Positions 8,717 to 19,221 are shown, counted from the first letter of the stretch. The stretch: DNA of 64,000 nucleotides from Microbacterium sp. BR1 (GCF_002812725.1 NZ_NMUN01000005.1:62001-126000), one strand, 5' to 3'. Notes: a model not told the origin generated them from the sequence alone. Made by a program: numbers and translations.

Positions 8717-9469
8717 TCAGGCGCCGCGAACGGCCCGGAACGCGTGCGTCACGTACGGCATCTCGATCGATCCGTCGGCGGCGGGTGACGGGTGCGCGGC
8801 GATGTGCGCGAGGACCTGCCGTTCGATGCGGGCGCGGTCGGCCGGCTCGGCCGTGATGACGTAGCTCCGGGAGCGCACCATCTCGAGGAGGGTCTCGCGC
8901 GACATCCGTCGCGACCACGCCCGCTCGCGGCGCTCGAGCCCCGCGAACGGCGCGGCGACCCGGGGACCGCCGTCGGCGATGAGCTGCTCGGCGTTGCTGC
9001 CGTGCATGATCTCGGTCAGCCGCGCGACCCACGGCACGCCCTCGTCGCGGATGTTCCAGATCAGGCCGAGCACGCCGCCGGGTCGAAGCACACGGCCGAT
9101 CTCGGTGGACCCTGCGCCGGGATCGACCCAGTGCCACGCCTGGCCGAGCACGACGGCGTCGACGGATGCATCGGGCAGAGGCATCCGTTCCGCCGTGCCC
9201 TCGACGGTCCGCACCTCCGAGAGTCCGGCGCGGAGCTGCTCGAGCATCGCAGGATCGGGATCGATCGCCACGACCTCGGCGCCCGTCGCGAGCACGGCGC
9301 GGGTGAGCTTGCCGGTCCCGGCGCCCACATCCGCGACCTCGAGCGGCGTGCGCGATTCGACGGGTTCGAGCATCCACTCCACCGCTTCGGCGGGGTACTC
9401 GGGGCGCCCGGCCTCGTAGGTAGCGGCGGCCCGCCCGAACGACGTCGACATCTGTTCGCGATCGGTCAT
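8717..9469 (-). CDS. Class I SAM-dependent methyltransferase
   Basis: The 250-residue protein has the Rossmann methyltransferase core. Motif I is VADVGAGTGKLTRAVLA, motif II contains VVAIDPDP, and later VDAVVLGQAWHWVD and LRPGGVLGLIWN match the UbiE/Methyltransf_11 group. The substrate cannot be told. ATG 9469 is preceded by TAGGCT at six bases. Orthologues of this type in actinobacteria are often annotated only as methyltransferases. It is transcribed in the same direction as ychF, 45 bp upstream of it. Confidence 0.85.
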   Translation of the reverse strand: MTDREQMSTSFGRAAATYEAGRPEYPAEAVEWMLEPVESRTPLEVADVGAGTGKLTRAVLATGAEVVAIDPDPAMLEQLRAGLSEVRTVEGTAERMPLPDASVDAVVLGQAWHWVDPGAGSTEIGRVLRPGGVLGLIWNIRDEGVPWVARLTEIMHGSNAEQLIADGGPRVAAPFAGLERRERAWSRRMSRETLLEMVRSRSYVITAEPADRARIERQVLAHIAAHPSPAADGSIEMPYVTHAFRAVRGA

Positions 9470-9475
9470 GGGGCG

Positions 9476-9481
9476 AGCCTA
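9476..9481 (-). promoter_or_regulatory. -10 box of methyltransferase gene
   Basis: TAGGCT on the minus strand, six bases before ATG 9469, the same spacing as at several other genes in the window. Confidence 0.45.
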
Positions 9482-9738
9482 CGTGGGGCTGCTTGGGGCA
9501 TCGGCGACCCGCGCTGTCGCACCGGGACGGACTCGACCAGCGGACATCCGGAAGGAGCTACCGAGCCCGGAGCGTCCCACGGCGCCGCACCGGCGCTCAC
9601 GCGCCCCATCGCACCTTCGTGGTGTTCGCCCGCCTCTCGCTATCCCGCTGGCCACGCGACAGACGACCACGCCGGGTCTGCCCGCCGAACACGGCGCGCC
9701 TCCCCCGCCGTCGCCTCCGGCCGCGCGAGGGTGGGGTC

Positions 9739-10374
9739 GTGCCCCTGGATTTCACCGCCATCGACTTCGAGACGGCCAATTCCAGCCCCGCATCCGCCTG
9801 CGCCGTCGGTCTGGTGCGCGTCCGCGCCGGCCGCGTGGTCGCGAAAGCCGGGTGGCTGATCCGGCCGCCCGCAGGCCACGACGAGTTCAACCCGTTCAAC
9901 ACCCGGATCCACGGCATCCGCGTCGAGGATGTCGCGGGCGCTGCCGGGTGGACCCACCAGCTCGACGCCCTGTGCGCCTTCGCCGGTGCCGACGTGCTCG
10001 TCGCCCATAACGCCGGGTTCGACATGAACGTGCTGCGCCGGGCTTGCGCCGCGACGGGCGACGAATGCCCGCCGTACCGCTACCTGTGCACGCTGCAGCT
10101 GGCGCGCAAGTCGTACGTGCTGGACTCCTATCGGCTGCCGCTGGCCGCGGCCGAGGCCGGCTTCACGGACTTCGCCCACCACGACGCGACGGCAGACGCC
10201 GAGGCCTGTGCGCACATCGTCATCGACACCGCGCGGCGATCCGGAGCAACGGATGTTTCACACCTGGCCGAGCTGGCGGGCATCAAGGTCGGACGACTCG
10301 AGGCAGCGGGCCCGGCCCCCGTCTCGGCCGGGCCGACGTTCGCGCCTATGGCGCTCCAAGCCGCCGTCGCCTGA
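9739..10374 (+). CDS. DnaQ-like 3'-5' exonuclease (DEDDh)
   Basis: The 211-residue product starts with the exonuclease I motif DFTAIDFETAN (catalytic Asp and Glu). Exo II is seen as VLVAHNAGFDMNVL and Exo III as HHDATADAEACAHI, with the His of the DEDDh type. The rest is a short Ala/Pro-rich tail. It resembles stand-alone proofreading-type exonucleases related to DnaQ and may trim DNA or RNA ends. GTG 9739 is chosen because the fold begins at once and a GAGGGTGG ribosome site precedes it; the longer open frame to 9493 lacks similarity. It lies 42 bp upstream of rmuC and may be co-transcribed. Confidence 0.85.
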   Translation: MPLDFTAIDFETANSSPASACAVGLVRVRAGRVVAKAGWLIRPPAGHDEFNPFNTRIHGIRVEDVAGAAGWTHQLDALCAFAGADVLVAHNAGFDMNVLRRACAATGDECPPYRYLCTLQLARKSYVLDSYRLPLAAAEAGFTDFAHHDATADAEACAHIVIDTARRSGATDVSHLAELAGIKVGRLEAAGPAPVSAGPTFAPMALQAAVA

Positions 10375-10416
10375 GCGGGCCCGGCCGATGTCGCACCCCC
10401 CTGCGACGATGAGCCC

Positions 10417-11811
10417 ATGGACATCCTGATCCTTCCTCTGGCTCTCGCGGCACTCGTCATCGGCGCCCTCGTCGGGTGGCTCGCGCGTGGGTCTCGCTCG
10501 CAGACCGATCTGGCAGCGCTTCGTGCCCGCGCCACGGGCGCCGAGTCGCTCGTCGCGGGTTTGCGCGAGCAACTCCAACTGCAGCGCGGGGCCGATGCCG
10601 AGCGTGCCGAGCGGGAACGACGCGACCAGGCCGTGCTGCGCGCCCTCGCGCCCGTGCAGGACTCGCTCGATCGGATGCAGCGGCAGGTGACCGACCTCGA
10701 GCGCGAACGCGGGGCCCAGTACGGCGCGATCGCGGCTCAGCTGCGCCAGTCGCTCGAGTCGGACGAGCAACTGCGGCGCACGACCGAGTCCCTGGCTGGT
10801 GCGCTCCGCTCCAACGGCACTCGCGGCGTCTGGGGCGAAACGGCGCTCCGCCGCGTCGTCGAGGCCGCCGGCCTCACCCGACACGTCGACTTCACGATCC
10901 AGACCTCGGTGACGACGGATGCCGGAACCGGCCGACCCGACATGGTGATCCGCCTCCCCGGGGGCGCGTCGGTGCCGGTCGACGCGAAGGTTCCGCTCGA
11001 TGCGTACCTCGAGGCATCCGCGATCCCGATCACCGCGATCGGCGAGCAGGCCGAACGACGTCAGGCGCTCCTGCAGCGACATGTGCGAGCCGTGCGCGCG
11101 CACGTCGACGCGCTCGCGAAGAAGGCCTACTGGACGGGCGTCGAGTCGAGCCCCGAATTCGTCATCTGTTTCATCCCGAACGAGTCGTTGCTCGCGACGG
11201 CGCTCGACGAAGACCCGACGCTGCTCGACTACGCGTTCTCGCGCCGGGTCGCCCTGGCGTCCCCGGTCAACCTCTGGGCCGTGCTCAAGACGGTCGCATT
11301 CTCGTGGACGCAACAGGATGTCTCGGCCGAAGCCAAGCGACTGTTCGAGCTCGGGTCGACCCTGTATCAGCGCCTCGGCGCGCTTGCCGGTCACGCCGAC
11401 TCGCTGCGCCGCGCGATCGAGCGCACCGTCGAGAGCTACAACAAGTTCGCCGGCTCGCTCGAGACGCGCGTCCTGGCAACGGCACGTCAGTTCCCGGGGA
11501 TCGACGACACGCGGCTGCTGCCCGAAGCGTCAGCGATCACGACGTCTCCGCGATCGCTGACGGCGGCAGAACTCGTGGAGTCGATCGCGGACGACGATGC
11601 CTACGACCACGACCACGACGCGTCCGGCACCGAGGAACCGACCGACGAGTGGTACGACGGTGTGTCGGACGGATCATCCGCGGCCGACGCTCCTGAGCCC
11701 GAGGCCGGGATCCTGGCCGCGAACACCGCTGCCCCCGGAATCACCCCTCCGATCGCCCTCGCCGACGTCGGCGAGCTACGGGATCGGCTCAGGACCCTCC
11801 GCCGGGAATGA
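10417..11811 (+). CDS. rmuC: DNA recombination protein RmuC
   Basis: The 464-residue protein has an N-terminal membrane helix (residues 2-25), a coiled-coil region rich in Arg, Gln and Glu up to about residue 115, and the RmuC nuclease-like core. Core motifs are GVWGETALRRVVEAAGL, PDMVIRLPGG, VDAKVPLDAY and SSPEFVICFIPNE. A long acidic tail follows. RmuC limits recombination at inverted repeats and is a predicted PD-(D/E)XK nuclease. The 3' end overlaps the convergent small membrane-protein gene by 23 bp. Confidence 0.92.
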   Translation: MDILILPLALAALVIGALVGWLARGSRSQTDLAALRARATGAESLVAGLREQLQLQRGADAERAERERRDQAVLRALAPVQDSLDRMQRQVTDLERERGAQYGAIAAQLRQSLESDEQLRRTTESLAGALRSNGTRGVWGETALRRVVEAAGLTRHVDFTIQTSVTTDAGTGRPDMVIRLPGGASVPVDAKVPLDAYLEASAIPITAIGEQAERRQALLQRHVRAVRAHVDALAKKAYWTGVESSPEFVICFIPNESLLATALDEDPTLLDYAFSRRVALASPVNLWAVLKTVAFSWTQQDVSAEAKRLFELGSTLYQRLGALAGHADSLRRAIERTVESYNKFAGSLETRVLATARQFPGIDDTRLLPEASAITTSPRSLTAAELVESIADDDAYDHDHDASGTEEPTDEWYDGVSDGSSAADAPEPEAGILAANTAAPGITPPIALADVGELRDRLRTLRRE

Positions 11812-12007
11812 GGCTCATGAGGGCCACGACCGTGCCCGAGACGACGACAAAGGCGCCGATCAACCACCAGGGGCTCACCTCGTGCCCCTCTTCGCGGCGG
11901 ACACGAAGCAGGACGTCCTGGCGGCGGGCGGGGTCGATGGCGTCGGCGACGACGGCCTGCGCCCCGGTTACGGGATGCGCACCCGTGTGAGCGCTCTGTG
12001 AAGTCAT
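11789..12007 (-). CDS. Small single-pass membrane protein, unknown function
   Basis: I do not recognise this 72-residue protein. It has a soluble N-terminal half (AVVADAIDPARRQDVLLRVRREEG) and one hydrophobic helix near the C-terminus (WWLIGAFVVVSGTVVALMSLI). ATG 12007 is a reasonable start, with a weak GGACGG ribosome site; the longer frame to 12133 looks non-coding. It overlaps the end of rmuC tail to tail. Confidence 0.6.
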   Translation of the reverse strand: MTSQSAHTGAHPVTGAQAVVADAIDPARRQDVLLRVRREEGHEVSPWWLIGAFVVVSGTVVALMSLIPGGGS

Positions 12008-12214
12008 GCGGAACCGTCCCGTGTTTGCTGTGGATCGACCACCGTCAACGCTGACTGGCACGCCCCATTCTGCCAGACCGTCCCGTGAAGGCATGGTGAC
12101 GCCGCGCGCCGTTACGCAAACGTGCGGAACCATCCGGCGCCCACCGCTGCGCTGAAAAGGCCGTGCGTAGACCGCTCAGAGATCCGCGTCCCAGAGGATC
12201 AGAGCGTCAGCAGA

Positions 12215-13204
12215 TCAGAGCCACTTGGACGTCAGGTGCTCCGAGGTGATGCGACGCAGCGTTCCGGAACGGCCGCGCAGGACGACGCTCTCGCTGTAGA
12301 TGAAGTCGCCCTCGCGCCGCACCCCGGCGACGAGCTGACCGTCCGTCACGCCCGTCGCGACGAAGATCGTGTTGTCGCCGGTGACGAGCTCGTTGGCCTC
12401 GTAGACATAGCCGTCGGTCCTCAGACCGGCGTCCGCGCCCTTCTGCTTCTCGACGTCGTCGCGCGGCCACAGTCGCCCCTGGATGTGCCCGCCGAGCGCC
12501 TTGATGGCGCACGCCGTGACGATCCCCTCCGGGCTGCCGCCGATGCCGACGCACATGTCCGTGCGCGCGTTGTGGCGCGCGGCGTTGATACCGCCCGCGA
12601 CATCGCCGTCCGACATCAGTCGCGTGCCCGCACCCGCGGCACGGATATCCGCGATGAGCTGCTCGTGACGCGGGCGATTCAGTACCGACACGACCATTTC
12701 GTCGATGGGCTTGCCGAGCGCCTTCGACAACAGCCGGATGTTCTCGCCGACGGGCAGACGGATGTCGACCACGCCGACGCCGGCGGGGCCAGTGACGAGC
12801 TTGTCCATGTAGAAGACCGACGAAGCATCCAGCATCGTTCCGCGGTCCGAGACGGCGATGACCGACAGGGCATTCTGGCGACCGGCGGCGGTGAGAGACG
12901 TGCCGTCGATCGGGTCGACGGCGACGTCGCACTGGGGCCCCCGGCCGTTGCCGACCCTCTCGCCGTTGAACAGCATGGGCGCCTCGTCCTTCTCGCCCTC
13001 GCCGATGACGATCACGCCGTCGAAGTTCACCGTCGTGAAGAACGCCCGCATGGCATCGACCGCCGCGGCGTCGGCGGCGAGCTTGTCGCCGCGTCCGATG
13101 AATGGCACCGCCCGGATGGAAGCCGCTTCGGTCGCACGAACGAGTTCGAGTGCGAGGTTTCGATCGGGATGAAGCGGGCTCATGTCGCCGGTGATGCTGA
13201 CCAT
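12215..13204 (-). CDS. glpX: Class II fructose-1,6-bisphosphatase
   Basis: The 329-residue product matches GlpX along its length. Visible motifs are GEGEKDEAPMLFNGE and AVDPIDGTSLTAAG (metal-binding D-P-x-D-G-T), followed by GIGGSPEG. It hydrolyses fructose 1,6-bisphosphate to fructose 6-phosphate in gluconeogenesis, the main FBPase of actinobacteria. ATG 13204 is preceded by TAGGCT at six bases. The gene is divergent from fba, which makes the opposing step's substrate, so the two neighbouring genes cover the aldolase/FBPase steps. Confidence 0.94.
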   Translation of the reverse strand: MVSITGDMSPLHPDRNLALELVRATEAASIRAVPFIGRGDKLAADAAAVDAMRAFFTTVNFDGVIVIGEGEKDEAPMLFNGERVGNGRGPQCDVAVDPIDGTSLTAAGRQNALSVIAVSDRGTMLDASSVFYMDKLVTGPAGVGVVDIRLPVGENIRLLSKALGKPIDEMVVSVLNRPRHEQLIADIRAAGAGTRLMSDGDVAGGINAARHNARTDMCVGIGGSPEGIVTACAIKALGGHIQGRLWPRDDVEKQKGADAGLRTDGYVYEANELVTGDNTIFVATGVTDGQLVAGVRREGDFIYSESVVLRGRSGTLRRITSEHLTSKWL

Positions 13205-13210
13205 GTCGTC

Positions 13211-13216
13211 AGCCTA
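13211..13216 (-). promoter_or_regulatory. -10 box of glpX
   Basis: TAGGCT on the minus strand with a six-base spacer to ATG 13204, consistent with a leaderless message. Confidence 0.45.
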
Positions 13217-13343
13217 ACGACACCCCTCCGCCCCCGAACCGGGTTTCGCCGGCCCCGACGGCGAAGGAATCGCGCTTCTTTCCGATGCGGCAAACGGAGT
13301 CGGCGCGACGCCCGCACCCGGTGGCTCACGCGGCGCGCTTCGC

Positions 13344-13349
13344 TAGAGT
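13344..13349 (+). promoter_or_regulatory. Possible -10 box of fba
   Basis: TAGAGT about 60 bases before the fba start. If used, it gives a normal leader that carries the AAGGAG ribosome site. No convincing -35 was found. Confidence 0.3.
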
Positions 13350-13409
13350 GAACACGCACCCTCCCGATCTGTGAGAGCCGCACACTCCCGATTCCTAAGG
13401 AGCACCTCG

Positions 13410-14438
<1,029 letters not shown>

Positions 14439-14456
14439 TTCAGCACCACCAGCATC

Positions 14457-14507
14457 ACGGATGCCTCGACCCGGCGCTCGTCCGAGAGCAGGGGTCGGGG
14501 CATCCGT
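14457..14507. terminator. Long hairpin between fba and the MOSC gene, likely bidirectional
   Basis: Two 16-base arms (14457-14472 and 14492-14507) pair with one mismatch. The 19-base loop contains a small nested stem. There is no T tract, which is normal for GC-rich actinobacteria. It lies between two convergent genes. Confidence 0.7.
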
Positions 14508-14511
14508 CGTT

Positions 14512-15063
14512 CTACGCGGGTGGGCGGAAGTCGTCGAGCAGTCCCGGCGCGCCCTCGGGCACATCGACGACGACGATCTCGTCCCCTGGACGCACGACGC
14601 CCCCGCGCACGACGCGCAGGTAAGGACCCAGACGGCGCTCTGCGGCGAACCGCTTGACCCAGCCCCGCTCGTCGGCTCCGCCGAGCCACCGAGCGAACGT
14701 CTGGCAGGGGGTCCGCGGCATCGTCACGGCGACCTCGACGCGCTCGCCGATGCGCCAGACCTCGCCGATGCGCGCCGCGTTGACGTCGATCCCCTCGGTG
14801 CGCAGGTTCTCGCCGAACCATCCCGGCGGCAGCTCGCGGTCAAGCTCCCGTTCCCAGTGCGCAGCGTCTTCCTGCGCGTAGGCGTACAGCGCCTTGTCGA
14901 GCCCGCCGTGGTGCTTGCGATTGACCTGCACGTCACCGCGCACGCCGAAGGGGCCGACCTTCGCGCCGCGCGCGACCGGTCGCTTGTCGATGGCCGTCAC
15001 GCCCGCACTGCCCGCCTCGGGCAGCAGTTGATGAACGACGCAGACAGCGAGAAGGCGAGCCAT
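14512..15063 (-). CDS. MOSC domain protein (YiiM-like)
   Basis: The 183-residue protein carries the MOSC signatures: GDVQVNRKHHGGLDKALYAY near the N-terminus, WFGENLRTEGID, and the conserved Cys in PRTPCQTFARW. MOSC domains bind sulfur or molybdenum cofactor derivatives; YiiM-like members reduce N-hydroxylated compounds. The partner pathway cannot be told from the neighbours. I start at ATG 15063 (MARLLAV), which has a GATGGG sequence upstream; the frame is open to 15144, but the extra residues look non-coding. Confidence 0.85.
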   Translation of the reverse strand: MARLLAVCVVHQLLPEAGSAGVTAIDKRPVARGAKVGPFGVRGDVQVNRKHHGGLDKALYAYAQEDAAHWERELDRELPPGWFGENLRTEGIDVNAARIGEVWRIGERVEVAVTMPRTPCQTFARWLGGADERGWVKRFAAERRLGPYLRVVRGGVVRPGDEIVVVDVPEGAPGLLDDFRPPA

Positions 15064-15133
15064 CCGCCCATCGTATGGAAACCATCCACCGATGTCCCGA
15101 ATGCTCAACGATGCGGCACCCTCAACCGAGCCG

Positions 15134-15228
15134 AAATGGGACACCCCTGCAGACCCTGTCCCACTTTTCAGCTGTATGCCGCCCTGTTACCGAGAGAAAG
15201 TGGGACACACACCCCAGAAAGTGGGACA
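15134..15228. repeat. Cluster of AAAGTGGGACA motifs
   Basis: Copies of the same 10-11 base motif occur at 15134-15143 (A for G at one place), 15158-15169 (reverse orientation, TGTCCCACTTTT), 15197-15207 and 15218-15228. The last two are 21 bases apart. Multiple short repeats at spaced positions are typical of the ends of IS21-type elements. No transposase is next to it, so a lost or internally deleted element is possible, or an array of binding sites. Confidence 0.55.
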
Positions 15229-15268
15229 TCGAGTCGCCGGGGTGGGGCCTCGAGGGGGGTCAGCCGAC

Positions 15269-15904
15269 TCAGCGGACCGAGCCGACCAGGGCGTTCCAGA
15301 TCGTCGGGTCACTGAACAGCGGCACCATCAGCAGCACGCTCGTGATGAGGGTGAAGACGACACCACCGACGAGCGGAATCCACCAGGTGATGCGGCCCCG
15401 TCGCAGATTCAGCCACGTCAGCGTGGCGGTCAGCAACCACCCGAGGCCGAGGACGAATGCGGCGGCGAGACCCCATCCGCGCCCGCCGCCCGCGAACTCT
15501 GCATCGACACCCATGACGCCCAGCACCGTGTTGGCGTACGTCGCGTAGTTCGTGAACGCGGGGATCGACGTCAGAACGTTGAACAGTCCGTAGCCGAGCA
15601 GACCGAACGTCACGACCCGGTCGATCATGTTCGGGCGACCGACCGGGCGCGCGGGACCGGATGCCGAGGGCACGACGGGCGGCGGAGCACCCGGCTGCAG
15701 CGGCGGCGGTGCCGGGTGCTGCGCCGGGCCGACCGTTCCATACGGTGGGGCGGGCGGAACCGGTGCGGCCGGGGCATCCAGCGACTGGCCGGACGACAGG
15801 GCTGCGGTGGCATCCGGTTGCTGGATGCGCGCGCGCTGCTCTTCGGGCGTGGCGTATTCGCCGTACGCCGGACGCGCGGGACGGTCGGGCACGGGGGTGC
15901 TCAC
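15269..15904 (-). CDS. DUF6264 family membrane protein
   Basis: The 211-residue product has a Pro/Ala-rich N-terminal half (about residues 1-90) with no predicted fold and four hydrophobic helices after that ([55 protein letters not shown]). The overall design matches DUF6264 proteins known from Microbacteriaceae. GTG 15904 overlaps the ispH stop in a GTGA, so translation is probably coupled. Function unknown. Confidence 0.75.
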   Translation of the reverse strand: MSTPVPDRPARPAYGEYATPEEQRARIQQPDATAALSSGQSLDAPAAPVPPAPPYGTVGPAQHPAPPPLQPGAPPPVVPSASGPARPVGRPNMIDRVVTFGLLGYGLFNVLTSIPAFTNYATYANTVLGVMGVDAEFAGGGRGWGLAAAFVLGLGWLLTATLTWLNLRRGRITWWIPLVGGVVFTLITSVLLMVPLFSDPTIWNALVGSVR

Positions 15905-16965
15905 GCGGTGGCCCCCCGGCCGCCGAGCGCGCGCTCATCGCGCTGGCCCGACGAATCGTGGCGCAGCTCTTTGGGGAGCGAGAAGATCAGGTCCTCTTCG
16001 GCCGTCTTCACCTGTTCGACGTCGCGGTACCCCGCGCCCGCCAGATCGGCGAGCACCTGGTCGACGAGGACTTCGGGGACGGATGCGCCGCTCGTGACGC
16101 CGACCGTCTCGACGCCGTCGAACCATTCCTGGCGCATCTCGTCCGCGTAGTCCACGCGGTAGGCGGCCTTCGCGCCGTGTTCGAGGGCGACCTCGACCAG
16201 GCGCACGCTGTTGGAGGAGTTGGCCGAACCCACGACGATCACGAGGTCCGCGCCGCGCGCGACCTTCTTGATCGCGACCTGGCGGTTCTGCGTGGCGTAG
16301 CAGATGTCGTCCGAGGGCGGGTCCTGCAGCTGCGGGAAGCGGGTGCGCAGGCGCCGGACGGTTTCCATCGTCTCGTCGACCGAGAGCGTCGTCTGCGAGA
16401 GCCACACGACCTTGGACGGGTCGCGCACCTCGATCGTGTCCGCCTCTTCCGGCGACCCGACGAGCGTCACGTGTTCGGGCGCTTCGCCCGCGGTGCCCTC
16501 CACCTCTTCGTGGCCCTCGTGGCCGATCAGCAGGATCTCGAAGTCGTCACGGGCGAAGCGCACGGCCTCGCGGTGCACCTTGGTGACGAGGGGGCACGTC
16601 GCGTCGATCGCCTGCAGGCCCCGATCGGCGGCCGCGGACACGACGGCGGGCGAGACCCCGTGTGCGCTGAAGACGATGTGAGCGCCCGGGGGAACCTCAT
16701 CGACCTCATCGACGAAGATCGCGCCCTGGGATTCCAACTCGGTGACGACGTGGACGTTGTGGACGATCTGCTTGCGCACGTACACGGGGGCGCCGAAGCG
16801 CTCGAGAGCCTTCTCGACCGCGATCACGGCTCTATCCACACCCGCGCAGTATCCACGGGGTGCGGCCAGCAGCACCCTCTTGTGTCCTTCGACCGGGATA
16901 TCCTGAAGACGCCCCGCGCGGCCCGGTACTCGGGGCAGGGGCATGCGGACGACGGGGGTGCTCAC
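15901..16965 (-). CDS. ispH: 4-hydroxy-3-methylbut-2-enyl diphosphate reductase
   Basis: This enzyme makes IPP and DMAPP in the last step of the MEP isoprenoid pathway, using a [4Fe-4S] cluster. The three cluster cysteines are visible at about residues 40 (GYCAGVDRA), 124 ([11 protein letters not shown]) and 222 ([10 protein letters not shown]). There is an N-terminal extension of about 28 residues before the core. GTG 16965 is supported by a TAGAAT box six bases upstream and by an overlapping GAGGAG-like ribosome site. The gene overlaps the DUF6264 gene downstream by 4 bp. Confidence 0.94.
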   Translation of the reverse strand: MSTPVVRMPLPRVPGRAGRLQDIPVEGHKRVLLAAPRGYCAGVDRAVIAVEKALERFGAPVYVRKQIVHNVHVVTELESQGAIFVDEVDEVPPGAHIVFSAHGVSPAVVSAAADRGLQAIDATCPLVTKVHREAVRFARDDFEILLIGHEGHEEVEGTAGEAPEHVTLVGSPEEADTIEVRDPSKVVWLSQTTLSVDETMETVRRLRTRFPQLQDPPSDDICYATQNRQVAIKKVARGADLVIVVGSANSSNSVRLVEVALEHGAKAAYRVDYADEMRQEWFDGVETVGVTSGASVPEVLVDQVLADLAGAGYRDVEQVKTAEEDLIFSLPKELRHDSSGQRDERALGGRGATA

Positions 16966-16971
16966 TCCTCG

Positions 16972-16977
16972 ATTCTA
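16972..16977 (-). promoter_or_regulatory. -10 box of ispH
   Basis: TAGAAT on the minus strand, six bases before GTG 16965. Confidence 0.45.
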
Positions 16978-17013
16978 CGGGGGCCATCCTGCGCCCCGGC
17001 CGGGAGGACCCAG

Positions 17014-18315
17014 ATGACGGACGCTTCGACACCGCTCGGCGGAACCGCGATGACGCCGCTCGGCGGGACGGGACCGGCATTCGCGCCGCCAGGCGGCCCC
17101 GTGCATCCGCGCGACTCGAGCCCCGACCATCCGTGCTCCGTCGCCGCGCTCGGCACGGTCGTGCGCGACTACGTCGCCAAACTCGGCTCGCCCTGGATCG
17201 AGGGCGAGGTGACGGAGTGGAACGTCCGCAACGTCGGCACGTTCGCCCGCCTGCGCGACCTCGAGGGCGACGCCATGATCTCGCTCACCATCTGGTCCCG
17301 CGTGCGCGATCGACTGCCGAAGGACATCAAGCCGGGCGACCACATCATCGTGTGCGCCAAACCCGAGTATCGCGTCAAGTCCGGTGACCTGTCGTACAAC
17401 GTCTCGTCGGCCCGGCACGTGGGCCTCGGTGATCTGCTCGAGAACCTCGAGCGCCTGCGGTCGAAGCTTCGCGCCGAGGGACTGTTCGATCCCGAGCGAA
17501 AACGTCGACTGCCCTTCCTGCCGCATCTGGTCGGGCTCATCACGGCGAAGAATTCGGATGCCGAGAAAGACGTGCTGCGTAACGCCGAGCTGCGCTGGCC
17601 CCATGTGAACTTCCGGGTCGAGCACGCGACGGTGCAGGGCGACCAGTGCGTCCCCTCCGTGCTGGCGGCACTGCGCAGACTCGACGACGACCCGGCCGTC
17701 GACGTGATCGTGATCGCGCGCGGCGGTGGTGACTTCCAGGACTTGCTCGGCTTCAGCGACGAGCGGCTGCTGCGCGCCGTCGCCGAAGCGCGAACCCCCG
17801 TCGTGAGCGCCATCGGGCACGACGCGGATCGTCCGCTGCTCGACGAGGTGGCGGACCTGCGCGCCTCCACTCCGACCGACGCGGCCAAACGCATCGTCCC
17901 CGATGTCGCCGAACAGATCGCCATCGTCCGTCAGGTCCGAGGCCGCCTCGCCGCGCGCCTCGCCCAGAAGCTGCACCACGAGGGCGTGCACCTCGAGCAG
18001 CTCCGCTCACGCCCCGTGCTCCGCCACCCCGAACGGATGCTGCACGACCGGGCGTCCTCGATCGAACAGCACATCGCCCGCGGTCGCGCGGCAACGACCC
18101 GGGCACTCGCCCGTGGCACGACCGACGTGGCGGAGCTGCGCGCCGGGCTCCGCGCTCTCAGCCCTCAGCACACCCTCGATCGTGGATACGCGATCGTCGA
18201 GGTCGCGGGTGAGATCGTTCGCGATGCGGCGAGCGCACCGAAGGGCGCTGAGGCCCGGGTCACCGTGGCCCGCGGCCGGTTCGCCGCGACCTCGCGGGGC
18301 GAGGTGGAGGCGTGA
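17014..18315 (+). CDS. xseA: Exodeoxyribonuclease VII large subunit
   Basis: The 433-residue product has an N-terminal OB-fold (VTEWNVRNVGTFARLRDLEG) and the exo VII core: VGLITAKNSDAEKDVLRNAE, VIVIARGGGDFQDLLGFSDE and TPVVSAIGHDADRPLLDEVADLRASTPTDAA. The enzyme degrades single-stranded DNA in both directions. ATG 17014 follows a GGGAGG ribosome site; the first 13 residues contain a short repeat (TPLGGTAMTPLGGT). The 36 residues before the usual fold start could also begin at an internal ATG at 17050. xseB follows after 22 bp. Confidence 0.94.
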   Translation: MTDASTPLGGTAMTPLGGTGPAFAPPGGPVHPRDSSPDHPCSVAALGTVVRDYVAKLGSPWIEGEVTEWNVRNVGTFARLRDLEGDAMISLTIWSRVRDRLPKDIKPGDHIIVCAKPEYRVKSGDLSYNVSSARHVGLGDLLENLERLRSKLRAEGLFDPERKRRLPFLPHLVGLITAKNSDAEKDVLRNAELRWPHVNFRVEHATVQGDQCVPSVLAALRRLDDDPAVDVIVIARGGGDFQDLLGFSDERLLRAVAEARTPVVSAIGHDADRPLLDEVADLRASTPTDAAKRIVPDVAEQIAIVRQVRGRLAARLAQKLHHEGVHLEQLRSRPVLRHPERMLHDRASSIEQHIARGRAATTRALARGTTDVAELRAGLRALSPQHTLDRGYAIVEVAGEIVRDAASAPKGAEARVTVARGRFAATSRGEVEA

Positions 18316-18337
18316 GCGCGCGCCATAGGATGAAGAC

Positions 18338-18574
18338 ATGACCGAGCAGGCAGCCGACATCGCCGCGCTCTCTTTCGAGCAGGCCCGCGACGAGCTGCAG
18401 CAGGTCGTCGCCCGGCTGGAGCAGGGCTCGGCGACGCTCGAAGAATCCCTGCGGCTCTGGGAGCGCGGAGAAGCGCTCGCCCGTCGGTGCGAGGACTGGC
18501 TGCTCGGCGCGAAACAGCGCCTGGATGCGGCATCCGCGTCCACCGACGCACCGGCGGCCGGGGGTGACGCGTAG
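18338..18574 (+). CDS. xseB: Exodeoxyribonuclease VII small subunit
   Basis: The 78-residue protein is typical of XseB: a helical hairpin with ALSFEQARDELQQVV and EQGSATLEESLRLWERGEAL. Several copies of this subunit attach to XseA and control its nuclease. A TAGGAT sequence lies six bases upstream of ATG 18338, but its AGGATGA also acts as a ribosome site, so a promoter here is uncertain. The stop overlaps the next gene's start by one base. Confidence 0.94.
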   Translation: MTEQAADIAALSFEQARDELQQVVARLEQGSATLEESLRLWERGEALARRCEDWLLGAKQRLDAASASTDAPAAGGDA

Positions 18575-19221
18575 TGTCCCCGCGTACGACACAGCGGGTG
18601 GTCGCCGAGCTGGGGCGCCCCGAGACCCCCGACGAGACAGCGGCCCGCAAGGCCGAGTCATCCCGCATCTACCGCTCCAGCCAGACGTTCCGCAATCTGA
18701 TCGCCGCGATCATCGTCACGGTCGCGGTCGTCTTCATCGTGATCTTCGGCGTCCCGCGCGGCGAACTGCCCGAGCGCGAGGGCATCGACCCGGCCCCGAT
18801 CGCTGCGCAGGCCGGCGAGAGTCTCGGGCGCACCGTCATCGTGCCCGCCGTGCCCTCGGACTGGCGGGTGAACGCGGCCGAGGTGTCATCGGACGGCGGT
18901 TCGTCGTCGTGGTCCATCGCGTACGTACCCGACGATGAGGGTTTCATCCGGTTCGCGCAGGCGTTCGACACCGACGAGGTCTGGGCGCGGAGTGCGCTGG
19001 CGGGCTCCGCACCGGCGGACACCCTCCAGATCGACGGCGTCGAGTGGGACGTCTTCGAGCCGGCCGACCCGAGCCGCACGGCGAACATCTCCTACGCACT
19101 CGGAACCCAAGCGGGTTCCGACTACGTGCTGCTCTACGGAGCCGCGACTCCCGAGCAGACCGCCGAACTGGCAGCGATCGTTGCCTCGGACGTGAAAGAA
19201 CTCCAGGGAGCCACCCGATGA
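18574..19221 (+). CDS. DUF4245 family membrane-anchored protein
   Basis: The 215-residue product has one N-terminal membrane helix ([18 protein letters not shown], about residues 44-60) and an extracellular domain typical of DUF4245 ([18 protein letters not shown]). The reading starts at GTG 18574, overlapping the xseB stop by one base. Its place between xseB and a carbonic anhydrase gene is common in actinobacteria; the reason is unknown. Confidence 0.85.
   Translation: MSPRTTQRVVAELGRPETPDETAARKAESSRIYRSSQTFRNLIAAIIVTVAVVFIVIFGVPRGELPEREGIDPAPIAAQAGESLGRTVIVPAVPSDWRVNAAEVSSDGGSSSWSIAYVPDDEGFIRFAQAFDTDEVWARSALAGSAPADTLQIDGVEWDVFEPADPSRTANISYALGTQAGSDYVLLYGAATPEQTAELAAIVASDVKELQGATR

Noticed and set aside
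15661..17013. Extension of xseA far upstream (884 residues in total)
   Set aside because: It runs antisense to ispH and DUF6264; a good ribosome site and the XseA N-terminus are at 17014.
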